From positions 62,001 to 126,000 of the forward strand of contig CAWDYI010000003.1 in the NCBI GenBank assembly GCA_963806395.1: DNA of 64,000 nucleotides, written 5' to 3'. Source of the stretch: DASSUW01 sp963806395 (GTDB taxonomy: Bacteria > Actinomycetota > Thermoleophilia > Solirubrobacterales > Solirubrobacteraceae). The notes beneath the pieces are model-generated. The model saw only the letters and a program-made list of their open reading frames with translations. It made no database searches and was not told the origin of the DNA. Both the position numbers and the translations under genes were made by a program. Below are positions 32,689-42,171 of this stretch, one piece after another (the stretch's first letter is position 1; every line of letters starts with the position of its first letter).

Positions 32689-34325
32689 GCGCGCCCGAGC
32701 TGACGGCGCCCTACCGCATCCTCGTCGCCGAGGCGATCGCAGACACCGGTGTCGAGATGCTGCGCGAGCGGTTCGACGTCGACGTCGGGATCGGCTGGAG
32801 CACCGACGAGCTGGCCGAGCGGATCGGCGCCTACGACGGCATCCTGATCCGGTCTGCGACCAAGCTCACGGCCGACCTGATCGCGCGCGCGCAGAACCTG
32901 AAGGTGATCGGGCGCGCCGGCGTCGGCGTCGACAACGTGGACGTCGAGGCGGCCACCAAGCGCGGCATCATCGTCGCCAACGCGCCGCAGTCGAACGTGA
33001 TCACGGCCGCCGAGCACACGGTCGCGCTGATGCTGGCGCTGGCGCGCAACGTCCCGCAGGCGCACTCGGCGCTCACGGCAGGTCGCTGGGAGCGCTCGAA
33101 GTGGGGCGGAGTCGAGGTCTACGACAAGACGCTCGGGCTGCTCGGGTTCGGCCGCATCGGCCAGCTCGTCGCCGCCCGCGCGCAGGGCTTCGGGATGCAC
33201 GTGGTCGCGTTCGACCCGTTCGTCTCGGCGGCGCGCTTCCGCGAGCTGGGCGTCGAGAAGGCGGAGTCCTCCGACGAGCTGTACGCGCACGCCGACTTCA
33301 TCTCGATCCACCTGCCGAAGACGCCTGAGACGGTGCGCTGGCTCGACGCCGAGGCGCTGGCCAAGTGCCGCGACGGCGTGCGGATCGTCAACTGCGCGCG
33401 TGGCGAGCTGGTCGACGACGACGCGCTGAAGGCGGCGCTGGATTCCGGCAAGGTCGCGGGCGCGGCGCTCGACGTCTTCACCCACGAGCCGGTCACCGAC
33501 CACCCGCTGTTCGGCTACCCCAACGTCGTCGTCACACCGCACCTGGCGGCCTCGACCACCGAGGCGCAGGACCGCGCCGGCGTGCAGACCGCCGAGCAGG
33601 TCGTGGCCGCGCTCACCGGCGGCGTCGTGTCGACGGCGGTGAACATCCCCGCCGTCAGCGCGGAGGACATGGACGTGCTCGGCCCGTTCCTGCCGCTGGC
33701 ACGCGGGCTCGGCCGCGTCGGGATGGCGCTCGCGGAGTCCTCGAGCGTCGACCGGATCGAGATCGAGTACCTCGGCCGGATCGCGGAGCGCGACACGCGG
33801 CTGCTCACACTGTCCGTGCTCAACGGGCTGCTGGCCGGCCACACGGACGAGGAGGTCAACCTCGTCAACGCGCCGTCGCTCGCGGATGAGCGCGGCATCC
33901 AGATCTCCGAGCGCCGGGAGGTCGTGGCGCGCGACTTCACGGACCTCGTGCGCGTGACCGTCGTGTCGGGCGGCGAACGCACGCGCGTGGTCGGGACGAC
34001 GCTCGGCCATCAGCATCGCCCGCATCTGCTCGAGGCCTGGGGCCAGCGCTTCAACCTGCAGATGGACGAGGGTCACCTGACGTTGTTCCGCTACCAGGAC
34101 GTGCCCGGGATGGTCGGGCGCGTCGGGACGGCGTTCGGCGAGCACGGCGTGAACATCTCCGCCGCCGCAGTCGGCCGCCAGCCGCCGGGCTACGACGGCG
34201 GCCGCGGCGGCGAGCTGGCGGTGATGGCGGTGACCACCGACACGCCGGTGCCGCGCGAGGTCGTGGACGCGATCGTCACGACCGACGGCTTCATCGCCGG
34301 CCGCGCGGTCACGCTCGCCGCCTAG
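32685..34325 (+). CDS. serA: D-3-phosphoglycerate dehydrogenase
   Basis: A 546-residue long-form PGDH, first step of serine synthesis. NAD-binding GLLGFGRIGQLVAARAQ, catalytic Arg in NCARGELVDDDAL, Glu in HEP and His in TPHLAASTTEAQ are present. After about residue 325 come the allosteric-substrate-binding domain and a C-terminal ACT domain (FRYQDVPGMVGRVGTAFGEHGVNISAAAVG) for serine feedback. GTG start overlaps the aminotransferase stop. Confidence 0.95.
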   Translation: MSAPELTAPYRILVAEAIADTGVEMLRERFDVDVGIGWSTDELAERIGAYDGILIRSATKLTADLIARAQNLKVIGRAGVGVDNVDVEAATKRGIIVANAPQSNVITAAEHTVALMLALARNVPQAHSALTAGRWERSKWGGVEVYDKTLGLLGFGRIGQLVAARAQGFGMHVVAFDPFVSAARFRELGVEKAESSDELYAHADFISIHLPKTPETVRWLDAEALAKCRDGVRIVNCARGELVDDDALKAALDSGKVAGAALDVFTHEPVTDHPLFGYPNVVVTPHLAASTTEAQDRAGVQTAEQVVAALTGGVVSTAVNIPAVSAEDMDVLGPFLPLARGLGRVGMALAESSSVDRIEIEYLGRIAERDTRLLTLSVLNGLLAGHTDEEVNLVNAPSLADERGIQISERREVVARDFTDLVRVTVVSGGERTRVVGTTLGHQHRPHLLEAWGQRFNLQMDEGHLTLFRYQDVPGMVGRVGTAFGEHGVNISAAAVGRQPPGYDGGRGGELAVMAVTTDTPVPREVVDAIVTTDGFIAGRAVTLAA

Positions 34326-34336
34326 TCGTATACCTG

Positions 34337-34364
34337 CGACATATGTAGTATGAGTGCTATGTCG
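34337..34364. promoter_or_regulatory. Inverted repeat before the ABC exporter operon
   Basis: CGACATA (34337-34343) and TATGTCG (34358-34364) are exact inverted arms 14 bases apart, with TAGTAT (34346-34351) between them as a -10-like box. The second arm covers ATG 34359. The operon's own XRE regulator (36133) is the obvious candidate to bind it. Confidence 0.5.
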
Positions 34365-35282
34365 GGAGAGGGCGTGGTTGTCGAGGTACGCGACCTGCGG
34401 ATGCGCTACGGAGCGCGCGACGTGCTGGCCGGGGTGGAGTTCCAGGTGCGGCGCGGCGAGGTGATCTGCCTGCTCGGGCCGAACGGCGCCGGTAAGACGA
34501 CGACGATCGAGATCCTCGAGGGGTTCCGGATCCGGACCGCCGGCGACGTCAGCGTGCTCGGGACCGACCCGGCGCGCGCCGACGAGGACTGGCGCGCGCG
34601 CACCGGCGTGGTGCTGCAGTCCTGGCGCGACCACCCGAGATGGACGCCGCGGCGCCTGCTCGCACAGCTCGGTGGCTACTTCGCCCCGTACTCCACGCCC
34701 GACCGGCCGCGCCCGCTGGACGTCGGCCCGCTGCTCGACATGGTCGGGCTCACCGAGCTCGCAGACCAGAAGATCGCGACGCTGTCGGGCGGGCAGCGCC
34801 GCCGCCTCGACGTAGCTGTGGGCATCGTCGGCAGGCCCGAGCTGCTGTTCCTCGATGAGCCCACGGCGGGATTCGACCCGCACGCGCGGCGGGAGTTCCA
34901 CTCCCTGGTGCACCGGCTCTCGGACCTCGAGAACACGACCATCCTGCTCACGACGCACGACCTCGACGAGGCCGAGAAGCTCGCCGATCGCATCCTCATC
35001 CTGGCCGAGGGGACGATCGTCGCGGACGGCAGCGCCGAGCAGCTCGCGCGCCGGGTGGTGGGCCGGGCCGAGGTGCGCTGGTCCAGGTCTGGCGAGACCT
35101 TCGTCCATGCGACCGACGACGCGACCGCGTTCGTCCGCGGCCTCCTCGCCGAGCCCGGCGACGACGTGGCCGACCTCGAGGTGCGGCGGGCGAGCCTGGA
35201 GGACACGTACCTCTCGCTCGTACAGCAACACGAGCGCGACCTCGGCGCGGCGCCGGCACGAGCGTTCACGGAGGTGAGCTGA
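34350..35282 (+). CDS. ABC transporter ATP-binding protein (ABC-2 exporter)
   Basis: A 310-residue ATPase: Walker A GPNGAGKTTT, signature LSGGQRRRLD, Walker B LLFLDEPTAGFD, H-loop LLTTHDLDEAE. The C-terminal extension (after about 220) is as in drug/antibiotic exporters of the DrrA type. ATG 34350 and ATG 34359 are both possible starts. The stop overlaps the permease start. Substrate unknown. Confidence 0.9.
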   Translation: MSAMSGEGVVVEVRDLRMRYGARDVLAGVEFQVRRGEVICLLGPNGAGKTTTIEILEGFRIRTAGDVSVLGTDPARADEDWRARTGVVLQSWRDHPRWTPRRLLAQLGGYFAPYSTPDRPRPLDVGPLLDMVGLTELADQKIATLSGGQRRRLDVAVGIVGRPELLFLDEPTAGFDPHARREFHSLVHRLSDLENTTILLTTHDLDEAEKLADRILILAEGTIVADGSAEQLARRVVGRAEVRWSRSGETFVHATDDATAFVRGLLAEPGDDVADLEVRRASLEDTYLSLVQQHERDLGAAPARAFTEVS

Positions 35283-36136
35283 TGGACGCCGCCTCGAACG
35301 CCCTGCGCCTGGGCCTCAGCCGCGGTTGGACCGAGTTCGTCCAGAGCCTCCGGAGCGCGCAGGACCAGGGCTTCTACCTCGTCACCGGCCTGTCCGTGCT
35401 CGGCTATCTCGTGATCCGGCGAAACGACGAGGTCGCCGGCAGCGACCTGCTCGTCCCGTCGGTCTCGCTGCCCAGCATCATCGCCGCGCTGGTCGTGTTC
35501 GGCGTCGTCGTCGGGCCGGCGTACATGCTCGCCATGGAGCGGGAGGACGGCACGTTGCTTCGCTACAAGGCGATCCCGCACGGCCTGCGCGGCTACTTCA
35601 CCAGCCAGTTGCTCGCCCACAGTCTCGGGGTCGTCCCACAGCTGCTCGTGATCCTCGTGCCCAGCTTCCTGCTGTTCGACGACGTCATGGCCGGCGGCGC
35701 CTCGGGTTGGCTGACCTTCGTCTGGGTGCTGGTGCTCGGCATGCTGGCGACGATGCCGCTCGGGATGATCGTCGGCGCGGTCGTACCGAGCACTCAGAAG
35801 GTCGGCACGTGGGGCATGCTGCCCGTGCTGGTGCTGGCCGGGATCTCGGGCATCTTCTACCCGATCCAGCAGCTCTGGGGCTGGGTGCAGGTGGTCGCGC
35901 AGATCTTCCCCATGTACTGGCTCGGGCTCGGCATGCGGTCGGCTTTCCTGCCCGACTCGGCCGCGGCGCTGGAGGTGGGCGGAAGCTGGCGCACCACCGA
36001 GACGGTGCTCGTGCTCGGCGCGTGGGCGATCATCGGCATGGTCGTCACCCCGAGGGTGCTGCGGCGCATGGCCCGGCGGCAATCGGGTTCGCAGGTCGAG
36101 GCTGCCCGCCAGGCGGCGCTGCAGTGGATCCGATGA
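35282..36136 (+). CDS. ABC-2 type transporter permease
   Basis: A 284-residue membrane protein with about six spans (e.g. SIIAALVVFGVVVGPAYMLAM, VWVLVLGMLATMPLGMIVGAVV, MLPVLVLAGISGIFYP). The EDGTLLRYKAIPHGLRGYF segment is typical of ABC-2 coupling regions. It partners the upstream ATPase; its last codons overlap the XRE gene (ATGA). Confidence 0.88.
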   Translation: MDAASNALRLGLSRGWTEFVQSLRSAQDQGFYLVTGLSVLGYLVIRRNDEVAGSDLLVPSVSLPSIIAALVVFGVVVGPAYMLAMEREDGTLLRYKAIPHGLRGYFTSQLLAHSLGVVPQLLVILVPSFLLFDDVMAGGASGWLTFVWVLVLGMLATMPLGMIVGAVVPSTQKVGTWGMLPVLVLAGISGIFYPIQQLWGWVQVVAQIFPMYWLGLGMRSAFLPDSAAALEVGGSWRTTETVLVLGAWAIIGMVVTPRVLRRMARRQSGSQVEAARQAALQWIR

Positions 36137-36438
36137 GCGATGCGGTGCACAACCGCATCGCGCTGCTGCGGGCGGAGCAGGGCGTCTCCCGGCGCGAGCT
36201 GGCCGACGCGCTGGGCGTGCACTACCAGACGATCGGCTATCTCGAGCGCGGCGAGTTCAACCCGAGCCTGCACCTGGCGCTGCGGATCGCCGAGTTCTTC
36301 GACCTACCGGTCGACATCATCTTCTCGATCGAGCCGTTCCCCCGCGTCGGCGAGCGCCCCGCAGGGCGCACACGTCAGCGGACGACGACGGATTCGAGCG
36401 CGCCGAGAGCGCGGGCAGTGCCGCGCAGGCTCATGTAG
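36133..36438 (+). CDS. XRE-family transcriptional regulator
   Basis: A 101-residue protein with a single helix-turn-helix (NRIALLRAEQGVSRRELADALGVHYQTIGYLERGEFNPSLHLALRIAEFFDLPVDIIF) and an Arg/Thr-rich tail. As third gene of the ABC exporter operon it probably autoregulates through the inverted repeat at 34337. The last 64 bases overlap a possible minus-strand small gene, so the tail may be shorter in reality. Confidence 0.8.
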   Translation: MSDAVHNRIALLRAEQGVSRRELADALGVHYQTIGYLERGEFNPSLHLALRIAEFFDLPVDIIFSIEPFPRVGERPAGRTRQRTTTDSSAPRARAVPRRLM

Positions 36439-36509
36439 AGGACGAGCAGGCTGCCGGTGAGCAGCAGCTCTCCGGTTCCTTCGCGTCGTGCAGTGGCGAG
36501 TGCGGTCAT
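36375..36509 (-). CDS. Possible 44-residue membrane peptide
   Basis: MTALATARREGTGELLL opens a 44-residue frame with one hydrophobic helix (GELLLTGSLLVLYMSL) and a C-terminus ESVVVR. TACTGT lies about 9-14 bases before the ATG on the minus strand. It overlaps the end of the XRE gene in antisense. It lies between genes in a gap of about 175 bases that otherwise shows nothing. Evidence is weak. Confidence 0.3.
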   Translation of the reverse strand: MTALATARREGTGELLLTGSLLVLYMSLRGTARALGALESVVVR

Positions 36510-36613
36510 GGCAGTCACAGTAGCCGCCTCCATCGATCAGCCGAATGGACCGGTGTCCATGATGCGCCGCACAGCGCTGGACCGTGTGTCGATTCAGTTG
36601 CGGCGACGCCGGT

Positions 36614-38077
36614 TCAGGCGCGCCGGAAGCCGGGCAGGCTCGGGATGCCGAGCGGCCCGGGCGCCGCCAGGCCCGCGACCCACGACGGGGCGCCGGACTC
36701 GGGCGTCACGATCCGCGCGAGCGCCTCCACGACCTTGGCGTCGTAGCCGGTGCCCGATTCCTCCTGCAGCAGCGCGAGCGCGCGCTCGGCCGGCCAGGCG
36801 GGGCGGTACACGCGATCGGACACGAGCGCGTCGTACACGTCGCAGGCGGTGAGGATCCGGGTCTCGAGCGGAAGGTCGCCGGCGTGGAGACCGCGCGGGT
36901 AGCCGGTGCCGTCGAGCCGCTCGTGATGGTCGGACACGAGCCGCCGGACCGTGTCCGGGAAGCCGCCCAGCTCCTCGAGCAGTCGCCGGCCGGCATCGGG
37001 ATGGCGGCGGATCTCTGCGAACTCGGCGTCGTCCAGCGGGCCCGGCTTCTGCAGGATCTCCAGCGGCACCGACAGCTTGCCGATGTCGTGCAGCAGCCCA
37101 CCGACGGCGAGGTCGCGGCGCAGCGCGGCCGGGAGCTTGAGCTCCTCCCCGACGCGGGCGGCGAGCAGGGCGACGCGCCGCGTGTGCTCGGCCGTCGAGC
37201 TGTCGCGCTCGACGAGCCGGACGAGCAGCGAGCGCACGCGCGGGCCGAGGAAGGCCTCCGACGCGGCGACCAGCTCAGGCGCAGTGAGATCGCCCACGAG
37301 CGGGCGCGAGGCGCCGCCGCGTGCGAGGTCCAGCACGGTCGGGATGCCGATCATCGCGATCCCACCGAGCTCCATCGCGTGTCCGCCGTAGAAGGCTGCG
37401 GTGCCCGGCCCGATCTCGAGCTGCGCGTACAGCGACACGCCGAGCCAGACACAGCCGGCGACCACCAGCAGATCGGCGGGGCGACGGGTGAGCGCATGCG
37501 TGCGAAGAGCCCGGTGGACGAGCACGGCGAGGCAGGTCAGGCCGAAGACGAGCAGGGCGGTCGCGGGCGGGCTTCCGGCCTTCGGCACCATCGGGACCAG
37601 CGTCGGCTTTGTCAGGGCGAGCGCGCCGAGCGTCAGCACGCCGATGGCGAGCACCGCTTGGAGGACCAGCAGCGGGGCGATCCGGCGCGGCTGTCGCAGC
37701 CCGGGCAGCGCGGTCAGCGCGAGCAGCCCGGCGCCGACCGGCAGCGAGGCGCCGCCCGCGAGCGCGATCACGCCGTTCATCTCGACGACCACGCCGGGCG
37801 TCGCGAAACCGTGCACGGCCAGCAGCGCGGTCGTGGTCGAGAACGCCGTGCCGAGCAGGATCGCGCGGCCGTCGCGCGCCCGCACGCCGGCGATCGTGAG
37901 GCCTGCCGCCACGACCGCCGCGGTGCCCGCGGCCAGCAGGACGGGCCAGAAGTGCGCCTCAGGCGTGAGATCGACGGGACGGTGGCCGGCCACTGCCATG
38001 ACGAGCAGCGGCACGGCCGCGGCCGCTGCCGCGAGAATGTGACCGGTACCGATCCGGTTCTGCCACTTGCCGCGCAT
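36614..38077 (-). CDS. Membrane-bound HD-GYP domain protein, probable c-di-GMP phosphodiesterase
   Basis: 487 residues: eight or so membrane segments in the first 255 residues, then an HD-GYP domain with HDIGK at 330-334 and HHERLDGTGYPRGL at 383-396, both fully conserved. Such enzymes hydrolyse cyclic di-GMP; the membrane part may be a sensor. It stands alone, divergent from no obvious partner and separated from the pot genes by 53 bases. Confidence 0.88.
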   Translation of the reverse strand: MRGKWQNRIGTGHILAAAAAAVPLLVMAVAGHRPVDLTPEAHFWPVLLAAGTAAVVAAGLTIAGVRARDGRAILLGTAFSTTTALLAVHGFATPGVVVEMNGVIALAGGASLPVGAGLLALTALPGLRQPRRIAPLLVLQAVLAIGVLTLGALALTKPTLVPMVPKAGSPPATALLVFGLTCLAVLVHRALRTHALTRRPADLLVVAGCVWLGVSLYAQLEIGPGTAAFYGGHAMELGGIAMIGIPTVLDLARGGASRPLVGDLTAPELVAASEAFLGPRVRSLLVRLVERDSSTAEHTRRVALLAARVGEELKLPAALRRDLAVGGLLHDIGKLSVPLEILQKPGPLDDAEFAEIRRHPDAGRRLLEELGGFPDTVRRLVSDHHERLDGTGYPRGLHAGDLPLETRILTACDVYDALVSDRVYRPAWPAERALALLQEESGTGYDAKVVEALARIVTPESGAPSWVAGLAAPGPLGIPSLPGFRRA

Positions 38078-38130
38078 CCATACGGGTATCGGCGCGCGGT
38101 GGCCCGGGTTTGAGCGAGAGTTCTGTCCGG

Positions 38131-39015
38131 TTACGCTCCGACGGCCTGGCGCGCGGTGTCACGCCGCGCGAGGCGGCGTTGCAGCATCACGTTGAGCGCC
38201 ATCAGCACGAGCACGACCAGCAGCAGGCCGGTGGCGAGCACGTTCACCTCGGGCGGCACGCCCTGGCGGGTGGCACCGAAGATGAACAGCGGGAACGTGA
38301 TCGTCTGCCCGGCGTTGAAGCTCGTGATCACGTAGTCGTCGACCGAGATCGCCGCTGCGAGCAGAGCGGCGGCCGCGACGCCGGGCGCGATCATCGGCAA
38401 CGTCACCTTGCGGAACGTCGTCCACTCGGTCGCCCCGAGGTCCATCGCCGCCTCTTCGATGTGCCGGTCCATCCCCTCCAATCGCGCCTTGACGGTCACC
38501 ACCACGTACGAGACCGTGAACATCACGTGGGCGATCACGATCGTCACGAAGCCCGTGCTGACCGAGGCGGTCAGGAACAGCGCCAGGAGCGCGGCGCCGA
38601 TCACGACCTCGGGCGTCGAGAGCGGCAGGAAGACGAAGAAGTCGACCGTCGAGCGGCCGCGGAACCCGTAGCGCACGAGCGCCATCGCCATGAACGTGCC
38701 GAGCACCGTGGCGATCAGCGTCGAGACGACGGCGATCCCGAACGAGTTTTTCATCGCGGTCGCGAGATCCGGGTTCGTGAACGGGTGCGCCCAGTGGTCG
38801 AGCGTGAAACCCTGCCACGTGAAGTTGAACCGCCCGGCCGGGTCGTTGAACGAGAAGACCACGATCACGAAGATCGGGATGAACAGGTAGAGCAGCGCCA
38901 GGGCCGACCAGATCCCCAGCGCCCACGAGCGCGACTGGTCGGCGCGGCGGGCCCGCGACGGCTTCAGCTCACCAGCGATCACCTCGCCGACCTTGGGAGG
39001 AGTCTCGACCGCCAT
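38131..39015 (-). CDS. potC: Spermidine/putrescine ABC transporter permease
   Basis: 294 residues, six spans, with the binding-protein-dependent permease loop EEAAMDLGATEWTTFRKVTLPMIAPG (EAA motif). The opening FIPIFVIVVFSFND is typical of PotC. The ATG overlaps the potB stop. Last gene of the ALDH-potA-potD-potB-potC run. Confidence 0.92.
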   Translation of the reverse strand: MAVETPPKVGEVIAGELKPSRARRADQSRSWALGIWSALALLYLFIPIFVIVVFSFNDPAGRFNFTWQGFTLDHWAHPFTNPDLATAMKNSFGIAVVSTLIATVLGTFMAMALVRYGFRGRSTVDFFVFLPLSTPEVVIGAALLALFLTASVSTGFVTIVIAHVMFTVSYVVVTVKARLEGMDRHIEEAAMDLGATEWTTFRKVTLPMIAPGVAAAALLAAAISVDDYVITSFNAGQTITFPLFIFGATRQGVPPEVNVLATGLLLVVLVLMALNVMLQRRLARRDTARQAVGA

Positions 39016-39887
39016 CAGATCGCCGCCTCAGTCAGGTTGCGTGCGCCGAGCACGCGGGCGTAGAGGAAGATCCCGACGAGGATGAAGGTCATCAGGATGA
39101 ACGACAGCGCGGCTGCCGAGGGGTAGTCCTGGATGACCAGATATTTGTTCTGGATGACGTTGCCGATCATGAATTGGCGCGGCGTCCCGAGCAGCGCCGC
39201 GTTGATGAAGTCGCCGCATGCCGGGATGAAGGTCAGCAGCGAGCCGGCGAAGATGCCCGGCAGCGCGAGCGGCAGCGTGATCTTGCGGAACGCCGTCGCC
39301 CGGCTTGCGTACAGGTCGGTCGCCGCCTCGATGAAGCGCTTGTCGATCTTCTCGAGCGACACATAGAGCGGGAGCGCCATGAAGGGCAGGAAGTTGTAGG
39401 TGATGCCGGCGATGACCGCCGTACGGGTGGCCAGCAGCCGGCCGTCATCGCCCAGAAGCCCGACCGTCTTGAGCGTGTCCACGACGAAGCCGTCGTCGGC
39501 GAGGATCAGCTGCCAGCTCACCGTCCGCAGCACGTACGAGACGAAGAACGGCAGGATGATCAGCAGCAGCATGAAGTTCTTCCAGCGGCCCGCCTTGAAC
39601 GCGATGAAGTAGGCGAGCGGGAAGGCGATCGTGAAGGTCAGCACGGTCGCCGCGGCGGCGTAGCCGATCGAGCGCAGGAACTGCTCGCGGTACTCGCTGA
39701 TCGCGTCGGTGTACGTGCTGAACGCCCACGTGAACGTGTAGCCGTCCTCCGGGTTGCCGGTCATCAGCGAGACGTTCCACTGGTTGATCAGCGGGATCAG
39801 GAAGAAGACGATCAGCCAGATCAGGCCCGGGGCCAGGAACAGCCACGGCGTGAGCTTGCGGCGGGAGTGGAGGGAGAGCCGGAGCAT
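39015..39887 (-). CDS. potB: Spermidine/putrescine ABC transporter permease
   Basis: 290 residues with about six spans and the EAA motif IEAATDLYASRATAFRKITLPLALPG. The N-terminal segment LTPWLFLAPGLIWLIVFFLIPL is typical of PotB. It lies between potD (4 bases upstream) and potC (overlap). Confidence 0.92.
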   Translation of the reverse strand: MLRLSLHSRRKLTPWLFLAPGLIWLIVFFLIPLINQWNVSLMTGNPEDGYTFTWAFSTYTDAISEYREQFLRSIGYAAAATVLTFTIAFPLAYFIAFKAGRWKNFMLLLIILPFFVSYVLRTVSWQLILADDGFVVDTLKTVGLLGDDGRLLATRTAVIAGITYNFLPFMALPLYVSLEKIDKRFIEAATDLYASRATAFRKITLPLALPGIFAGSLLTFIPACGDFINAALLGTPRQFMIGNVIQNKYLVIQDYPSAAALSFILMTFILVGIFLYARVLGARNLTEAAI

Positions 39888-39890
39888 CGA

Positions 39891-41060
39891 TCAGGCGCCC
39901 GTCACGGTGGCCATGGCCTCCTGCATCGTCCGCTCGTCCTCGGGCGTCAGCGAGGGGTACGCCTTGAGCTTCGCCTGGATCTCGGGCGGCGGGAAGATCA
40001 GCGGGTTGTTCGCGATCTCCGGATCGGTCTTCTCGAGCTCCTCCTGGGCGCCCTTGACCGGCGAGATGTAGTTGATGTACGCCGCGAGCTTGGCCGCCAC
40101 CTCGGGCTCGTAGAGGTAGTTGATCATCGTCTCGGCCGCATACGGGTGCTCGACCTCGGCGGGCATCATCAGGTTGTCGTTGAAGGCCATGTTGCCTTCT
40201 TCGAAGTAGGCGAACCGGAGGTCCGGGTTGTCGCTCTGGAGCGCCACGACATCGCCCGAGTACGCGAGCGAGACCCACACGTTGCCCTTGGCCAGGTCGG
40301 TCGTGTAGTCGTTGCCGGTGAAGCGCCGGAACTGGCCGGTGCGGTTGACCTCGTCGATCTTCTCGATCGCGCCGAGGATCTGATCGATCTTGGCGTTCGA
40401 GGCGTCGACGCCGTCGCCCAGCAGGACCGTGCAGGCCGAGTCGTAGGGCTCCGAGAGCATCGTCACCCGGCCCTTGAACTTCGGGTCGAAGAGATCGGCG
40501 ACCGCGCCGAGCTCGCGACCGGTCTTCTTGATGTTGTAGCCGAGCCCGATCGCGCCCGACTGGTAGGGCATCGTGAACCTGCGCTCCGGGTCGTAGCTGA
40601 TCGTGGCGAGGTTGTCGACGAGGTTCGCCGCGTTCGGGACGTTCTTCTTGTCGATCGCCTCGGCGTACGTGTTGCGGACCCAGCGCGACGCCATGTAGTC
40701 CGTCAACACCACGATGTCGCGGCCGATCGGCTTCTTCTGCTCGAGCTGCTGGCCGACCTTCCCGAAGAACTCGTAGTTGTCGTTGATCTCCTCGAGGTAG
40801 CGGACCTTGCCGCCGTACTCCTTGTCGAACGACTTCAGGACCTTCTTGTCCATGTAGAGCGGCCAGTTCGAGAACGTCCAGTTGCCGATCTCGGTCTTCG
40901 GGTGGCTGACCGCCTGCTGCGCCTGGGCGGCTTCCTCCTCGGTCGGCCCGGTGCCCTCGATCCCGCACGCGGCGAAGATCGCCGGCAGGCCCGTCAGCGC
41001 GATGCCGGTGGTGCCGGCGCGGCCGAGGAAGCGGCGGCGGGAGAGACCGTCGTCAGTCAT
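39891..41060 (-). CDS. potD: Polyamine ABC transporter substrate-binding lipoprotein
   Basis: 389 residues. The N-terminus combines a Tat motif (SRRRFLG) with a hydrophobic stretch and a lipobox-like FAAC, so it should be exported folded and lipid-anchored. Family segments include YMDKKVLKSFDKEYGGKVRYLEE, VVLTDYMASRWV and YSGDVVALQSDNPDLRFAYFEEG. Its start overlaps the potA stop. PotD and PotF-like proteins differ in ligand (spermidine versus putrescine); I cannot tell which applies. Confidence 0.92.
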   Translation of the reverse strand: MTDDGLSRRRFLGRAGTTGIALTGLPAIFAACGIEGTGPTEEEAAQAQQAVSHPKTEIGNWTFSNWPLYMDKKVLKSFDKEYGGKVRYLEEINDNYEFFGKVGQQLEQKKPIGRDIVVLTDYMASRWVRNTYAEAIDKKNVPNAANLVDNLATISYDPERRFTMPYQSGAIGLGYNIKKTGRELGAVADLFDPKFKGRVTMLSEPYDSACTVLLGDGVDASNAKIDQILGAIEKIDEVNRTGQFRRFTGNDYTTDLAKGNVWVSLAYSGDVVALQSDNPDLRFAYFEEGNMAFNDNLMMPAEVEHPYAAETMINYLYEPEVAAKLAAYINYISPVKGAQEELEKTDPEIANNPLIFPPPEIQAKLKAYPSLTPEDERTMQEAMATVTGA

Positions 41061-42171
41061 GGGCGGGAGCGTCAGCGGCGACCACGAACGTGTGCTGCGG
41101 GTCCCACGAGAGCTGGACCTCGCGCCCCGCCCCGAGCGAGTCCGGCTCGGAGCCGTCGAGGTTCTGCTGGAACACCGTCAGCTCCTCGCCGCCGGCCGAG
41201 CGCACCACGTAGTGGATCGAGACGCCCAGGAACGAGGCGACGATGACGGTGCCGCGCAGCACGTTGTGGCCGCTTGCCACGTCGGTGCCGGCGGGGGAGA
41301 GGGCGACCTTCTCCGGTCGCACGCCGACCTTGACTGCGTCGCTCCCGTGCGGGCCGATGCGGTCCGTTGGGACGTTCAGGCTCGCGCCGTCGTGGGTCTC
41401 GGCCGTCGAGTGGCCGTTGTTGCTCGAGGTCATGCGCGCCGCGATCAGGTTCGAGACGCCGAGGAAGTTCGCCACGAACTCGGTCTGCGGGCGCTCGTAG
41501 AGGTCCGCGGCGCCGCCCGACTGCTCGATCCTGCCGCCGTGCATCACCGCGATCGTGTCGGCCATGCTCATGGCCTCCTCCTGATCGTGCGTGACGTGCA
41601 CGAACGTGATCCCGACGTCCTGCTGGATGCGTTTGAGCTGGAGCTGCAGCTGCTTGCGCAGACGCAGGTCGAGGGCGCCGAGCGGCTCGTCGAGCAGCAG
41701 CGCCCGCGGGCGGTTGACCAGCGCGCGGGCGAGCGCGACACGCTGCTGCTGGCCGCCTGACAGCTGAGCGGGCTTGCGCTTGCCGAACTGGCCGAGCTGG
41801 ACCATCTCCAGCGCCTCGCCGACGCGGGTGCGGACCTCGGACTTGCCGATCTTCTTGCGCTCGAGGCCGAACGAGACGTTGCGCTCGACGGACAGGTGCG
41901 GGAACAGCGCGTACGACTGAAACACCGTGTTCACATCGCGCCGGTAGGGCGGAAGCTGGGTGACCTCGTCGCCGCCCAGGTAGACCTTGCCCGAGGTGGG
42001 GTCCTCGAAGCCGCCGATCATGCGCAGCGACGTCGTCTTGCCGCAGCCCGATGGGCCGAGCAGCGCGTAGAACTCGCCGCGCGGGATCGACAGCGTCAGG
42101 TCGTCGACCGCAGTCTGGTCGCCGAAGCGCTTGGTGACCGACTCCAGCCGGATGTCAGCGTCGCTCGTCAT
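41053..42171 (-). CDS. potA: Polyamine ABC transporter ATP-binding protein
   Basis: 372 residues: Walker A LGPSGCGKTTSLRM, signature LSGGQQQRVALARALV, Walker B ALLLDEPLGALD, H-loop FVHVTHDQEEA, and a C-terminal TOBE domain (VGVRPEKVALSPAG). The ATG overlaps the aldehyde dehydrogenase stop by four bases. Confidence 0.94.
   Translation of the reverse strand: MTSDADIRLESVTKRFGDQTAVDDLTLSIPRGEFYALLGPSGCGKTTSLRMIGGFEDPTSGKVYLGGDEVTQLPPYRRDVNTVFQSYALFPHLSVERNVSFGLERKKIGKSEVRTRVGEALEMVQLGQFGKRKPAQLSGGQQQRVALARALVNRPRALLLDEPLGALDLRLRKQLQLQLKRIQQDVGITFVHVTHDQEEAMSMADTIAVMHGGRIEQSGGAADLYERPQTEFVANFLGVSNLIAARMTSSNNGHSTAETHDGASLNVPTDRIGPHGSDAVKVGVRPEKVALSPAGTDVASGHNVLRGTVIVASFLGVSIHYVVRSAGGEELTVFQQNLDGSEPDSLGAGREVQLSWDPQHTFVVAADAPAHD

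Noticed and set aside
39174..41246. 690-codon plus-strand frame
   Set aside because: Antisense to potB and potD. Composition is low-complexity charged sequence caused by the GC-rich codon pattern.
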